Assembly (NCBI RefSeq): GCF_001941485.1
Contig: NZ_CP009247.1
Location: forward strand, 2,232,001 to 2,296,000
DNA from: Corynebacterium frankenforstense DSM 45800
Lineage (GTDB): Bacteria; Actinomycetota; Actinomycetes; Mycobacteriales; Mycobacteriaceae
Reading direction: 5' to 3'
DNA: 64,000 nt
This document shows positions 8,154 through 17,351 of the stretch, one piece after another (within the stretch, counting starts at the first letter, position 1; each line of letters begins with the position of its first letter). Below the pieces are notes generated by a model, which worked only from the letters and a program-made list of their open reading frames with translations, ran no database searches and had not been told where the DNA came from. Position numbers and translations under genes: made by a program.

Positions 8154-9005
8154 TCACCCGCCCTGGACGACGACCATCCAGACGGCCACCAGGTGCACGA
8201 CCGCGGCGATGATCGTCGCGGTGTGGAAGTGCTCGTGGTAGCCGTACCAGCGGGCGCTGCGCCCGGGCCAACGCGCGCCGTACACCACGGCGCCCAGGCT
8301 GTAGATGACGCCGCCGGCGAAGAGCAGCCAGACCACGGCGGGCCCGGCCGAGTGCCACAGCTGCGGGATGAGCGGGACGATCAGCCAGCCGAGCGCGAGG
8401 TAGACCACGACGTCGAGCCAGCGGGGGTGGCCGATCCACACGAGGTTGAGCACCACCCCGCCGATCGCGCCGAGCCACGCGGTGCCGAGCATCCAGGCCG
8501 CCTGGGCGGGCTCGAGGACGATGAGGCACAGCGGGGTGTAGGTGGCGGCGATGAATACGGCGATGGTCGCGTGGTCGGCGCGCCGCCACCACCGCACGGC
8601 TGCCTCGCTGCGCCAGGGCCCGCGGTGGTAGGCCGCGGAGACGCCGAAGAGGGTGAGCAGGCCGACGGCGTAGACGGTCACCCCGAGGGCCTGCCACCAG
8701 GGCAGGGTCATCCAGGCGAAGGTGGTCAGCACCGTGCCGGAGACCACCGAGAGGCAGGCGGCCACCAGGTGGAACCAGCCGCGGATCAGGGGGCGCGGGC
8801 CCCGGTCGACCAGGGGACGCCGACGGCGGCGCGGGTGCGAGGAGCGCGAGATGCGCGACGAGGGGTCGCCGGCGTCCGGGACGCCGGCACCGAGCGCGGC
8901 GCCCCGCTCCCCCGGGCGCGCCGGATCCGTGCCGCCTGCCGGACCGGCGTCCGGGCCGGTCTCGGCGGGGCGGCGGGCGCCGGTCTGGTGGAGTCCCGGA
9001 GTCAC
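8154..9005 (-). CDS. Hemolysin III / PAQR family membrane protein
   Basis: The 283-residue product has a polar N-terminal region of about 75 residues followed by seven predicted membrane segments. Conserved family residues are visible: SAAYHRG near residue 125, DHATIAVFIAATYTP, and HEHFHTA near the C-terminus. These histidines and acids form the metal site of the PAQR superfamily. Despite the name, most members are not proven hemolysins; roles in membrane homeostasis are proposed. It starts at a GTG preceded by GAGGGGG at good spacing on the minus strand. It is convergent with the thioesterase gene and divergent from the FecCD operon. Confidence 0.8.
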   Translation of the reverse strand: MTPGLHQTGARRPAETGPDAGPAGGTDPARPGERGAALGAGVPDAGDPSSRISRSSHPRRRRRPLVDRGPRPLIRGWFHLVAACLSVVSGTVLTTFAWMTLPWWQALGVTVYAVGLLTLFGVSAAYHRGPWRSEAAVRWWRRADHATIAVFIAATYTPLCLIVLEPAQAAWMLGTAWLGAIGGVVLNLVWIGHPRWLDVVVYLALGWLIVPLIPQLWHSAGPAVVWLLFAGGVIYSLGAVVYGARWPGRSARWYGYHEHFHTATIIAAVVHLVAVWMVVVQGG

Positions 9006-9200
9006 GGTGGTCCCCCTCGCATAGTCTTCCTACGATCGCGTAGGTACGCTACCGCGCCCGGGCGGGCCGCGCCAGCACAACGCCCGGAGCCACCCCCGCG
9101 GTATGCCACCACACGGCCCGACCGCAACCCTTCACGCCGACCCCGGTCGCCTCTGAAGAGCCCCTCGGAAGCTCCCTGGACACCCCCCGGGACCGACAAT

Positions 9201-9230
9201 CATTCAATTGTTCTAAGAAGTGTTTGAATG
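9201..9230. promoter_or_regulatory. Operator-like dyad upstream of the FecCD-type operon
   Basis: CATTCAA at 9201-9207 and its complement TTGAATG at 9224-9230 enclose TTCTAAGAA at 9211-9219, which is itself a dyad. The site ends 13 bp before the permease ATG, so it should overlap the promoter. It does not match the DtxR consensus that I know. A metal- or heme-responsive repressor is plausible but inferred. Confidence 0.4.
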
Positions 9231-9243
9231 TAGGCTGGGCGCC

Positions 9244-10299
9244 ATGACCGACACCCTGGGCCTGGCCGCCGCCCGCCGCCGCACCGTGCTGTGGACGCTG
9301 GCCCTGACCGTCGCCCTGGCGGCCACCTTCATCGTCGGCGTCGGCGCCGGGCCGGTGCCCATCCGCCCCGCCGAGACCCTCCAGGTCGTCTCGCACCACC
9401 TCTTCGGCACGGCCCTCGAGGGCGCCGCCGTCCACGACGCGATCATCTGGGAGATCCGCGTGCCGCGGGTCATCCTCGGCGGGCTCGTCGGCGCGGGGCT
9501 CGCGCTCTCCGGCGCGATCCTGCAGACCCTCGTGCGCAACATGCTGGCCGACCCCTTCGTCCTCGGCGTGAACTCCGGCGCCTCCACGGGCGCGGCGCTG
9601 GCCATCCTCTTCGGCCTCGGCGCGGGCCTCGGCGACTACGCCCTGCAGGGCAGCGCCTTCATCGGGGCACTGGCCGCCTCCCTGCTGCTGTGGGCCGTCG
9701 CCCGCTCGCAGGGCCGGCTGACCTCGATCCGCCTGCTCATGGCCGGTGTGGCCATCGGCTACGCGCTCTCGGCGGTGACCAGCTTCCTCATCTTCGCCTC
9801 CGACTCCGCGGAGTCCTCGCGTTCGGTGATGTTCTGGCTGCTCGGCTCCCTGGGCCTGGCCGGCTGGGACGGCCCGCTGGTCGTCATCGCCGTCATCGTC
9901 GCCGCCTCCGTGGCGCTGCTGATGCTGCTGGCCCGCAACCTCGACGCGTTGGCCGTCGGCGACGAGACCGCGCTGACCGCCGGCGTCGACCCGGAGAAGT
10001 TGCGCGCGGGACTGCTGGTGATCACCTGTCTGCTCGTCGGCGGCATCGTCGCGATGGCCGGCTCCATCAGCTTCGTCGGTCTGGTCGTGCCTCACCTGGC
10101 GCGTCGCTTCGTCGGCGGCGCCCACCGCGCGGTCATCCCGGTCAGCGCGCTGGCGGGCGCGATCCTGCTGATCTGGGCGGACATCGGGGCGCGCACGCTG
10201 CTCGCCCCGCGCGAGCTGTCCATCGGCATCATCACCGCCCTGGTCGGCGCGCCCTTCCTGCTGATCCTGGTGCGCCGCATGTACGCCCCGGCCAACTGA
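9244..10299 (+). CDS. FecCD-family ABC permease (iron/siderophore/heme type)
   Basis: This 351-residue protein is a BtuC/FecCD-type permease with about ten membrane helices. Family landmarks are RVPRVILGGLVGAGLALSGAILQ near residue 75, NMLADPFVLGVNSGA, and the coupling segment VGLVVPHLARR near residue 280. It forms the membrane channel for a metal chelate, heme or corrinoid substrate. It is the first gene of a four-gene unit with a binding protein, an ATPase and a methyltransferase. An upstream in-frame ATG at 9220 overlaps the operator-like dyad and is less likely. Only one permease is present, so it should act as a homodimer. Confidence 0.88.
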   Translation: MTDTLGLAAARRRTVLWTLALTVALAATFIVGVGAGPVPIRPAETLQVVSHHLFGTALEGAAVHDAIIWEIRVPRVILGGLVGAGLALSGAILQTLVRNMLADPFVLGVNSGASTGAALAILFGLGAGLGDYALQGSAFIGALAASLLLWAVARSQGRLTSIRLLMAGVAIGYALSAVTSFLIFASDSAESSRSVMFWLLGSLGLAGWDGPLVVIAVIVAASVALLMLLARNLDALAVGDETALTAGVDPEKLRAGLLVITCLLVGGIVAMAGSISFVGLVVPHLARRFVGGAHRAVIPVSALAGAILLIWADIGARTLLAPRELSIGIITALVGAPFLLILVRRMYAPAN

Positions 10300-10413
10300 T
10301 TCCGGCGAACCGGGATCACCCCGCCCGGCCCCGCCGAACCAACTGAACCACCCGACAGAGACCAACCAACTGAATCGACCACTCACCCGCTGACACTCCC
10401 GGAAGGACCCGAG
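10300..10413. other. Spacer between permease and binding-protein genes
   Basis: These 114 bp are rich in C and A. They contain CCAACTGAA twice (near 10338 and 10367) and end in a CCGGAAGGAC ribosome site. I see no promoter or terminator that I would defend. Confidence 0.3.
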
Positions 10414-11463
10414 ATGAACACCTTCACCCGCACCCGCCGCATCCACGGCCCGCGCCGCCCCCACGGCACCCGCCGCACCCTCGCCGCCCTGGCCTGCTGC
10501 ACCCTCGTGCTGCCGCTGGCCGCCTGCGGCGCAAACGGCGGGGGAACCGCCGACGGCGAGGGGGACGACGTCGGCAATCAAGCAGCCGTCAGCGTCGAGA
10601 ACTGCGGCGAGACCGTCAACTTCGACGCCGCGCCCGAGCGCGTGACCACGCTCAAGCCGGCCTCGATCCCGACGCTCAACGCGCTCGACGTGCTCGACCG
10701 CGTCACCGCGCGCGCCGGCCAGTACCCCACCGAGTACTACGACGACGCCACCAACGCGAAGATCGCCGAGATCCCGAGCATCACCGACAAGCTCGACGCC
10801 TCCGGTCACCTGCAGATCTCCAGGGAGGAGGTCGTGGCCACCTCCCCGGACCTCGTGCTCGGCTTCACCGACACCGTCAACCGCGAGACCGTGGGCTACA
10901 CCGGCGGGGTGCGCATGCTCGAGGAGCCCGGCTTCTGCGACGCGTTGGAGTCCCCAGTGACCTGGGACGACGTTTACGACGAGGTGCGCCTCTACGGCAC
11001 CGTCTTCGACCGCGGGAACAAGGCCGAGCAGGTCGTGGCGGACCTCGAGAAGCGCGTCGCCGAGCTCGCGGACAAGGCCAGCGGCGAGGGCCGCTCGGTC
11101 GCCGTGCTCTACCCCACCGTCGGCGGCGGCGTGACCTACGCCTACGGCACCGGCTCGATGTCGCACCCGATCGTCGAGTCCGCCGGGCTGGAGAACGTCT
11201 ACGGCGACTCCACTGAGCGTGTCTTCGAGGTCACCGCCGAGGACCTCGTCGCGCGCGACCCCGACGTGATCATCGCGCTCTACTCCGAGGGCGAGGCCGG
11301 GCCGGTGGTCGACGCGGTCAAGCAGATCAAGGGCATGGAGAACGCGAAGGCCGTGCGCGAGAACCGCATCATGCCGCTGCTGCTCAACTTCGCCGAGCCG
11401 CCGACGCCGCTGGCCGTAGACGGCCTGGAGAAGGTCGACGAGTTCCTGGAGAGCAATCAGTGA
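10414..11463 (+). CDS. ABC substrate-binding lipoprotein, FecB/TroA-like
   Basis: The 349-residue product has an arginine-rich signal peptide ending in LPLAAC, so Cys38 is the likely lipidated residue. The mature part has the class III binding-protein layout: a PERVTTLKPAS segment, SREEVVATSPDLVLG, and a long helix linking two lobes. It should capture an iron chelate, heme or related ligand outside the membrane and pass it to the permease. The dispersed motif CGTCGGCAA sits at 10569-10577, coding DDVGNQA in the linker just after the lipobox, where sequence is free to vary. Confidence 0.85.
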   Translation: MNTFTRTRRIHGPRRPHGTRRTLAALACCTLVLPLAACGANGGGTADGEGDDVGNQAAVSVENCGETVNFDAAPERVTTLKPASIPTLNALDVLDRVTARAGQYPTEYYDDATNAKIAEIPSITDKLDASGHLQISREEVVATSPDLVLGFTDTVNRETVGYTGGVRMLEEPGFCDALESPVTWDDVYDEVRLYGTVFDRGNKAEQVVADLEKRVAELADKASGEGRSVAVLYPTVGGGVTYAYGTGSMSHPIVESAGLENVYGDSTERVFEVTAEDLVARDPDVIIALYSEGEAGPVVDAVKQIKGMENAKAVRENRIMPLLLNFAEPPTPLAVDGLEKVDEFLESNQ

Positions 11464-12245
11464 GTGATGCCGCCGGTATCCGCGCGCGCGGGCTGACGCT
11501 GGACCGCGGGCGCAAGCGCGTGCTCGACGGCGTCGACCTCGACGTGCCGCCGTCCGGGGTGCTCGGTCTCGTCGGACCGAACGGATCGGGCAAGACGACG
11601 CTGCTGCGCTGCCTCTACGGTTCGCTCGACCCGGACGAGGGTTCGGTGACCGTGGCCGGCCGCGCGCTCGGCGAGATCCCGCGCAAGCAGTTGGCTCGCG
11701 AGATAGCGGTGGTCACCCAGGAACAGGAGTCGGACATCCCGATCCGCGTGGCCGACCTGGTCATGCTGGGCCGGCTGCCCTACCTGGGCGCGACGGCCCG
11801 CCCGCGCGCCGAGGACGAGCGCATCGTCGAGGCGGCCCTGGATTCGTTGGGCGCGTTGGACCTCGCCCCGCGCGACGTCCAGTCGCTCTCCGGCGGCGAG
11901 CGCCAGCGCGCGCTCATCGCCCGCGCGCTGGCCCAGGAGACCCCGTACCTCTTCCTCGACGAGCCGACCAACCACCTCGACGTGCGCTACCAGTACGAGC
12001 TGTTGGACCTGGTCGCGAACCGGGAGGGTTCAACGGTGGTGGTGCTCCACGACCTCAACCTGGCCGCGCGCTACTGCGACCGGCTCGTGCTCCTCGACCG
12101 GGGCGGCGTCATCGCCGCGGGCACCCCCGACGAGATCCTGCTCCCCGAGGTCCTCGAGACCGTCTACCGCACCCGCGTCGACCGCGTCGACGTCCACGGG
12201 CGCATCGTGCTGCTCTTCGACACCTTCGGCAAGGAGGCGAGATGA
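11460..12245 (+). CDS. FepC/BtuD-type ABC ATPase
   Basis: This 261-residue ATPase has Walker A GPNGSGKTT near residue 41, the signature LSGGERQRA, and Walker B YLFLDEPTNHLD. The H-loop histidine is in VVVLHDLNLAARYCD. This is the pattern of iron-siderophore, heme and cobalamin importers. Its GTG start overlaps the stop of the binding-protein gene, and its own stop overlaps the next gene's ATG, so translation of all three is probably coupled. Confidence 0.9.
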   Translation: MSDAAGIRARGLTLDRGRKRVLDGVDLDVPPSGVLGLVGPNGSGKTTLLRCLYGSLDPDEGSVTVAGRALGEIPRKQLAREIAVVTQEQESDIPIRVADLVMLGRLPYLGATARPRAEDERIVEAALDSLGALDLAPRDVQSLSGGERQRALIARALAQETPYLFLDEPTNHLDVRYQYELLDLVANREGSTVVVLHDLNLAARYCDRLVLLDRGGVIAAGTPDEILLPEVLETVYRTRVDRVDVHGRIVLLFDTFGKEAR

Positions 12246-13171
12246 CCACTTCCCTGCGCACTGACCTGACGGCCGCGGGCACGGCTCAGCTGCAGGCGCG
12301 ACTCGACCGCTACTGGTCCGACCGCGCCGCGGCCTACCACGGCAACCAGATGCACGGCCGCCGCGCCCGAGTCGACCGCGAGCTGTGGTCCGGCGTCTTC
12401 GCCGCGCACCTGCCCGCGGCCCCGGCCCGCATCCTCGACTGCGGCACCGGCTCCGGCTACCTCGCCTTCCTGCTCGCCGACCTGGGCCACGACGTCGTCG
12501 GGGTGGACACCGCCGAGGGCATGCTCGCCGCCGCCCGCACCGAGCTCGATTGCCGACGTCGCGCCGGCGCACCCGAGGCGCGTTTCGTCCGCGCGGACGC
12601 CGTCTCACCCGCCCCCGGCCTGGCCGCGGCCGGCTTCGGGGTGGGCGTGGGCTTCGACGCGGTGGGGTCCGCGGATGCAAACTCCAGGGATACCGCTTCC
12701 GCGGGCACTCGTTCCGCGGGTGCCGGTTCCGCGGCTCTGGACTCCCCGACTCCGGGTCCCGCGACTCCCGGTTCCGCCGCCGGCTTCGACGCGGTGGTCT
12801 CCCGGTTCCTGCTGTGGACCCTGCGCGACCCGGTCGCCGCCGTCCGCTCCTGGGCCGAGCTGCTCGCCCCGGGCGGCCGGGTGGTCTGCGTGGACGCGAA
12901 CTGGTTCCCTGAGGGCACCGTGGGTGACCTCGAGGTCGAGTCGGCCGGCGGACCGGACGAGTTCGCCCGGACCTACACGGACGAGACGGTACGGTCGCTG
13001 CCGTTGGCCGGAGCCCGCGGGCCGGAGGCCTTCGCCCGGGTCTTCCACGCGGCGGGGTTAGCGGACGTGGCCGTCGAAGAGGTAGCGCGGGTCCAGGAAC
13101 TGGACGCGGAGCTCGGGACCGCCCCGGGCCACGAGTCCCGCCCCCACTACGTCGTCAGCGGACGGGTCTAA
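12242..13171 (+). CDS. Class I SAM-dependent methyltransferase in a metal-uptake operon
   Basis: The 309-residue product has motif I ILDCGTGSGYLAFLLADLG near residue 64 and the acidic SAM-ribose contact VVGVDTAEGM. It is coupled to the ABC ATPase gene by an ATGA overlap. A role in modifying the imported chelate or releasing its metal is inference from context. Residues about 137-180 are a low-complexity insertion rich in A, G, S, T and P. It is bounded by a 16-bp direct repeat (12650-12665 and 12782-12797) exactly 132 bp apart, so FDAV appears on both sides. The motif TTGCCGACG is also present at 12550. Confidence 0.8.
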   Translation: MTTSLRTDLTAAGTAQLQARLDRYWSDRAAAYHGNQMHGRRARVDRELWSGVFAAHLPAAPARILDCGTGSGYLAFLLADLGHDVVGVDTAEGMLAAARTELDCRRRAGAPEARFVRADAVSPAPGLAAAGFGVGVGFDAVGSADANSRDTASAGTRSAGAGSAALDSPTPGPATPGSAAGFDAVVSRFLLWTLRDPVAAVRSWAELLAPGGRVVCVDANWFPEGTVGDLEVESAGGPDEFARTYTDETVRSLPLAGARGPEAFARVFHAAGLADVAVEEVARVQELDAELGTAPGHESRPHYVVSGRV

Positions 13172-13250
13172 GCGGCCAGTCCAGAATCAGCAACCCCATT
13201 CCCCGAGCCAGAAGCCCCATGCCCCCGGGGCGGCCCGAGCCCCCGCGGCT

Positions 13251-13380
13251 GGCCCCATATCCCCGGATCGGCCCCATACCCACGCGGACTGGCTCCATTT
13301 CCCCGGGGCGGCCCCATACCCACGCGGACTGGCCCCATTTCACCCGGAGCGACTGGCTCCATATCCCCCGGAGGGACTGG
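13251..13380. repeat. Degenerate 19-24-bp tandem repeat beside element B1
   Basis: Six units follow each other from 13251, each beginning GGCYCCAT followed by A/T-containing text and a C/G-rich half. Unit starts are 13251, 13270, 13291, 13310, 13331 and 13355. The array ends 7 bp before element B1. The flanking 13172-13250 has no gene. Confidence 0.8.
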
Positions 13381-13386
13381 CCCGGA

Positions 13387-13475
13387 CCGACTTTTTGTGT
13401 CTTCCCAGCCCGGCCCGTTCACCGCAACCTGGGAAAACATCGGTCGTTGAATTCCCCCACGACACATTTTCTCGG
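13387..13475 (+). repeat. Core-bearing element B1
   Basis: This 89-bp element begins CCGACTTTTTGTGTC and ends GACACATTTTCTCGG, imperfect inverted ends. The right half TCGTTGAATTCCCCCACG is identical to copy B2. The central core is CAACCTGGGAAAACATC, a divergent form of the shared core. It lies between convergent genes. From 13476 to 13732 I see only GC-rich non-coding sequence. Confidence 0.85.
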
Positions 13476-13732
13476 TGCCCGGAGCCACCGCACCACCCCG
13501 ACTGCCCGCGACACAGCCGCACCGCCCGCCAGACACCGGGCCGCCGCACCACCAACACGCGAAAACCGCCGCACCGGTCTCCGGCACGGCGGCTCGCCTT
13601 CGGGAACGGCGCCCCATGGACTACCCCGGCAGCATCTCTCCGGAGCGCCCCGGGGCCGCTGCCCGGAAGCGCCCCGGGGGCACCACTTCGGAACCATCCC
13701 GGACCACGAACCCCCGGGACCGCCCCGCTTCC

Positions 13733-16057
13733 CTACAGCTCCTCGAGCTCCTCGAGCTCCTCGGGGTTCGAGTTCGCGCCCACGGCGTGGTCGAACAGGT
13801 CGGGCAGGGTCGCGGCCCACGCCTCGGTCAGCTCGTCCAGGTCGGCGGTGAACGCGTCGTCCTCGCCGGTGACCTTCAGCTCACGGGAGTCGGCGACGGT
13901 CTTGCCCACCGGGATGAACGGCACGCCGGCCTCGCCGAGCAGGCTCTCGACGGCGTCGGCACGGTCGGCGGTGGTCGCGATGACCGCGCGCGAGGCGGAC
14001 TCGGAGAACAGCGCGGTGAACAGCTCCTCGTGCACCGCGGTCAGGTCCAGGTCCACACCCAGGCCGGAGCGCATCGCCATCTCGACGACGGCCTGGGCGA
14101 TGCCGCCCTCGGAGCAGTCGTGCGCGGCGGTGAGCAGGCCGTGGGCGGCGGCCGGCACGAAGAAGTCGGCCAGGCGCTCCTCGTCGGCGAGGTCGACCTG
14201 CGGGGGCAGGCCGTTGAGCCCGCCGCCGGAGACCTCCTGCCAGACGGAGCCGCCGAATTCCTCGTGGGTCTTTCCCAGCACGTAGATGTACTCGGGCTCG
14301 GGCACGCTGCCCAGGTCGTGGCCGGTGGCGTCCGCGACGTCGTCGATCACGCCGAGCACGCCGACGAGCGGGGTCGGCAGAATGGGCTCGTCACCGGTCT
14401 GGTTGTAGAAGGAGACGTTGCCGCCGGAGACCGGGATGCCCAGCTCCTGGGCACCGTCGGCCAGGCCGTGGACGGCCTCGCGGAACTGCCACATCACGTC
14501 GGGGTTCTCGGGGGAACCGAAGTTCAGGCAGTTGGTCACGGCGACCGGGCGGGCGCCGGTGACGGCGACGTTGCGGTAGGCCTCGGCCAGCGCCAGGCGC
14601 GCGCCGGTGTTCGGGTCGAGCTTGGTGTAGCGGCCGGAGGCGTCGGAGGCGACGGCCACGCCGCGGCCGGTCTCCTCGTCGATGCGCAGCACACCGGCGT
14701 CGGAGTTGAGTGCCTTGACGGTGTTGCCGCGCACGTAGCGGTCGTACTGCTCGGTGATGTGCGCACGCGAGCACAGCGCCGGGGAGGCGACCATCTTCTT
14801 GAGCGCCTCGGCCAGGTCGGCCGGCCGCTCGACCGGCTGATGGGCCTGCAGCTCGTCCTGCCAGGCCGGGCGGGCCCAGGGGCGGTTGTACTGCGGGGCG
14901 TCGTCGGCGATGGTGTGGGCCGGGGCGTCGAAGACGACCTCGCCCTGGTGGGTCATGACCAGGCGTTCGCCGGGGGCGACCTCGCCGATCTCGGCGCAGG
15001 TGACGTCCCAGTGGGCGCAGATCTCGCGGAAGCGCTCGACGTTCTCCGGGGTGACCACGGCGCACATGCGCTCCTGGGACTCGGAGGCCAGGATCTCGGC
15101 GGCGGTCATGTCCTTGGCGCGCAGCGGGACGTTGTCCAGGTTGATGCGCATGCCGCCGTCGCCGTTGGCGGCCAGCTCACTGGTCGCGCAGGCCAGGCCG
15201 GCGCCACCGAGGTCCTGGATGCCGACGACCACGCCGGCGGAGTAGAGGTCGAGGCAGCACTCGATGAGCACCTTCTCGGCGAAGGGGTCACCGACCTGGA
15301 CGGCCGGGAGCTTGCGCTCGGCGCCCTCGGTGAAGGTGTCGGAGGCCAGCACGGACACGCCGCCGATGCCGTCGAGGCCGGTGCGCGAGCCGAAGAGCAT
15401 GACCTTGTTGCCGGTGCCGGAGGCGAAGGCCAGCTTCAGGTCGTCGGAGCGCAGGGTACCCACGCACAGGGCGTTGACCAGCGGGTTGCCGGCGTAGGTG
15501 GCGTCGAAGGAGGTCTCGCCGCCGATGTTGGGCAGGCCCAGGCAGTTGCCGTAGCGCGAGATGCCGTCGACCACACCGGGCAGCACGCGCTGGGTGTCGG
15601 CGGCGTCGGCCGGGCCGAAGCGCAGCTGGTCCATCACGGCGATCGGGCGGGCGCCCATGGCCATGATGTCGCGGACGATGCCGCCCACGCCGGTGGCTGC
15701 GCCCTGGTGCGGCTCGACGTAGGAGGGGTGGTTGTGCGACTCGACGCGGAAGGTCACCGCGTTGCCGTCGCCGATGTCGACCACGCCGGCGTTCTCGCCG
15801 ATGCCGGCGAGGATCTTCTCGGCCATCTCGTCGGTGGTGGTCTCACCGAAGTAGCGCAGGTGGACCTTGGAGGACTTGTAGGAGCAGTGCTCGGACCACA
15901 TCACGGAGTAGACGGAGAGCTCGGCGTCGGTGGGGCGCCGGCCCAGGATCTCCTTGATGCGGTGGTACTCGTCGTCTTTGAGGCCGAGCTCGCGGTAGGG
16001 CTGCTCGGCGTGCGGGTCGGCCTGCGCCGCGGCGACGGTGTCGTTGTTGACGGTCAT
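13733..16057 (-). CDS. purL: Phosphoribosylformylglycinamidine synthase subunit II
   Basis: This 774-residue protein is the small-type PurL that works with PurQ and PurS to convert FGAR to FGAM with ATP and glutamine-derived ammonia. Landmarks are [11 protein letters not shown] near residue 55, [19 protein letters not shown], and [14 protein letters not shown] in the middle. The extreme C-terminus is EELEELEEL, coded by a 9-bp tandem repeat at 13736-13762, and looks like a repeat expansion. A separate ORF of the glutaminase is expected and found upstream as purQ, 37 bp away. Confidence 0.96.
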   Translation of the reverse strand: MTVNNDTVAAAQADPHAEQPYRELGLKDDEYHRIKEILGRRPTDAELSVYSVMWSEHCSYKSSKVHLRYFGETTTDEMAEKILAGIGENAGVVDIGDGNAVTFRVESHNHPSYVEPHQGAATGVGGIVRDIMAMGARPIAVMDQLRFGPADAADTQRVLPGVVDGISRYGNCLGLPNIGGETSFDATYAGNPLVNALCVGTLRSDDLKLAFASGTGNKVMLFGSRTGLDGIGGVSVLASDTFTEGAERKLPAVQVGDPFAEKVLIECCLDLYSAGVVVGIQDLGGAGLACATSELAANGDGGMRINLDNVPLRAKDMTAAEILASESQERMCAVVTPENVERFREICAHWDVTCAEIGEVAPGERLVMTHQGEVVFDAPAHTIADDAPQYNRPWARPAWQDELQAHQPVERPADLAEALKKMVASPALCSRAHITEQYDRYVRGNTVKALNSDAGVLRIDEETGRGVAVASDASGRYTKLDPNTGARLALAEAYRNVAVTGARPVAVTNCLNFGSPENPDVMWQFREAVHGLADGAQELGIPVSGGNVSFYNQTGDEPILPTPLVGVLGVIDDVADATGHDLGSVPEPEYIYVLGKTHEEFGGSVWQEVSGGGLNGLPPQVDLADEERLADFFVPAAAHGLLTAAHDCSEGGIAQAVVEMAMRSGLGVDLDLTAVHEELFTALFSESASRAVIATTADRADAVESLLGEAGVPFIPVGKTVADSRELKVTGEDDAFTADLDELTEAWAATLPDLFDHAVGANSNPEELEELEEL

Positions 16058-16094
16058 GGTGTGGGGAACTCCCTTCGGGCTTCGGGCGCGACGG

Positions 16095-16802
16095 TCAGGC
16101 GGCGATGGTGCCGACCGCGGAGACGAACAGCTTGAGGCCGTCCGTGGACGGGCCGGTCAGCGGGTCGATGGCGTGCTCGGGGTGCGGCATGAGGCCGACG
16201 ACGCGGCCGTTGGCGCTGCAGATCCCGGCGATCGAGTTCATCGAGCCGTTGAAGTTGTCGGTGTAGCGGAACACCACGCGCCCCTCGCCCTCGAGCTCGG
16301 CGAGCGTCTCGGCGGAGGCCTGGAAGCGGCCCTCGCCGTGCTTGGCCGGGATGAGGATGCCGGCGCCGTCGCCGGAGACCGAGCCGGAGCCGGAGACCGA
16401 GTCGGCGTCGACGCCGTGGGTCCAGGCGGTGTCGGTGTTCTCGACGCGGAGCACGGTGTCCACGCAGTGGAAGCTCAGGTTCTGGTTGCGGGTGAGCGCC
16501 CCGGGCAGCAGGTGCGCCTCGGTGAGGATCTGGAAGCCGTTGCAGATGCCCAGCACCGGCATGCCCTTGCCCGCGGCCTCGACGACGGCGCCCATCACCG
16601 GCGCGATCGCGGAGATCGCGCCGCTGCGCAGGTAGTCGCCGTAGGAGAAGCCGCCGGGCACCACCACGGCGTCGACGCCCTTGAGGTCGGCGTCGGCGTG
16701 CCAGAGCGCCACGGCCTCGGCACCGGCGTAGCGCACGGCGCGCGCGGCGTCGACGTCGTCGAGGGTGCCGGGGAAGGTGATGACTCCGATGCGCGCGGTC
16801 AC
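16095..16802 (-). CDS. purQ: FGAM synthase glutaminase subunit
   Basis: PurQ supplies ammonia from glutamine to PurL. The 235-residue protein has the class I amidotransferase nucleophile in VLGICNGFQ (Cys87) and the His/Glu pair in MPHPEHA. It also has the [13 protein letters not shown] loop. A short serine/glycine insertion [12 protein letters not shown] near residue 135 is coded by a local tandem repeat and is not a family feature. Its ATG overlaps the purS stop, so coupling is likely. Confidence 0.95.
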   Translation of the reverse strand: MTARIGVITFPGTLDDVDAARAVRYAGAEAVALWHADADLKGVDAVVVPGGFSYGDYLRSGAISAIAPVMGAVVEAAGKGMPVLGICNGFQILTEAHLLPGALTRNQNLSFHCVDTVLRVENTDTAWTHGVDADSVSGSGSVSGDGAGILIPAKHGEGRFQASAETLAELEGEGRVVFRYTDNFNGSMNSIAGICSANGRVVGLMPHPEHAIDPLTGPSTDGLKLFVSAVGTIAA

Positions 16803-17050
16803 TGCGCCTCCCCCGCGGCCTCGACGACGACCTCGAAGTCCTCGATGACGGTGTTGGCCAGCAGGGTCTCGGCGACCTTCTCCAGCTCGGCGCGGTCGAC
16901 GGAGTCGTCGACCTCGAGCTCGAAGCGCTTGCCCTGGCGCACGTCGGCGACGCCTTCGACGCCGGTGCGGTGCAGGGCGCGGACGACGGCCTGGCCCTGG
17001 GGGTCCAGGATCTCCGCCTTGGGCATGACATTGACTACTACACGGGCCAC
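16799..17050 (-). CDS. purS: FGAM synthase PurS subunit
   Basis: PurS is the small subunit (83 residues here) that brings PurL and PurQ together. The product starts [19 protein letters not shown], the typical opening, and contains [13 protein letters not shown] choose the GTG at 17048-17050 because the family begins here and GGGGAG lies just upstream. A longer frame starts 42 nt earlier without support. It is the first gene of purS-purQ-purL. A TAGGCT hexamer (plus strand 17095-17100) is a candidate -10. Confidence 0.92.
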   Translation of the reverse strand: MARVVVNVMPKAEILDPQGQAVVRALHRTGVEGVADVRQGKRFELEVDDSVDRAELEKVAETLLANTVIEDFEVVVEAAGEAQ

Positions 17051-17351
17051 AGGTCTCCCCTTTTTTGGGCTTCGCAGGTATCGGTACGTCACAGAGCCTA
17101 CCGCCCCGGTGCTGCGGAAACTAAGCCCCGTCCGCCTCGCGCACCCCGCGCCGGACCACCCGTGCGGGCCGGGGTGGGCCGCGCGGGGGTGAACCTGCGG
17201 TGGCTCCCGGCTGGCCCGCGGCGGAATTCTTCCCGCCCCGGGGGTGAACGCGCTGGCGGCGTGCGCTCATGCTCTCCGTACACGCTGCCGTCAGCCGCCT
17301 GAAGGCTGACAATGAGCTGGTCCCACGACAGCTCACAGGAAGCGTGAATAC
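17051..17351. promoter_or_regulatory. Divergent purS/nucH control region with two leader hairpins
   Basis: On the nucH side two short hairpins precede the ribosome site AGGAAG: GTCAGCC / GGCTGAC (17290-17310) and GAGCTG / CAGCTC (17314-17334). The direct repeat GGGGGTGAAC occurs at 17185 and 17240, 55 bp apart. PhoR of C. glutamicum binds loosely conserved direct repeats, so these are candidates for phosphate control; this is inference. On the other strand TAGGCT at 17095-17100 is the likely purS -10. Confidence 0.45.

Noticed and set aside
17185..17205. An extra copy of the element core (TGAACCTGCGGTGG) near purS
   Set aside because: It has an inserted base, lacks the second half of the core and has no arms of family A, B or C around it.
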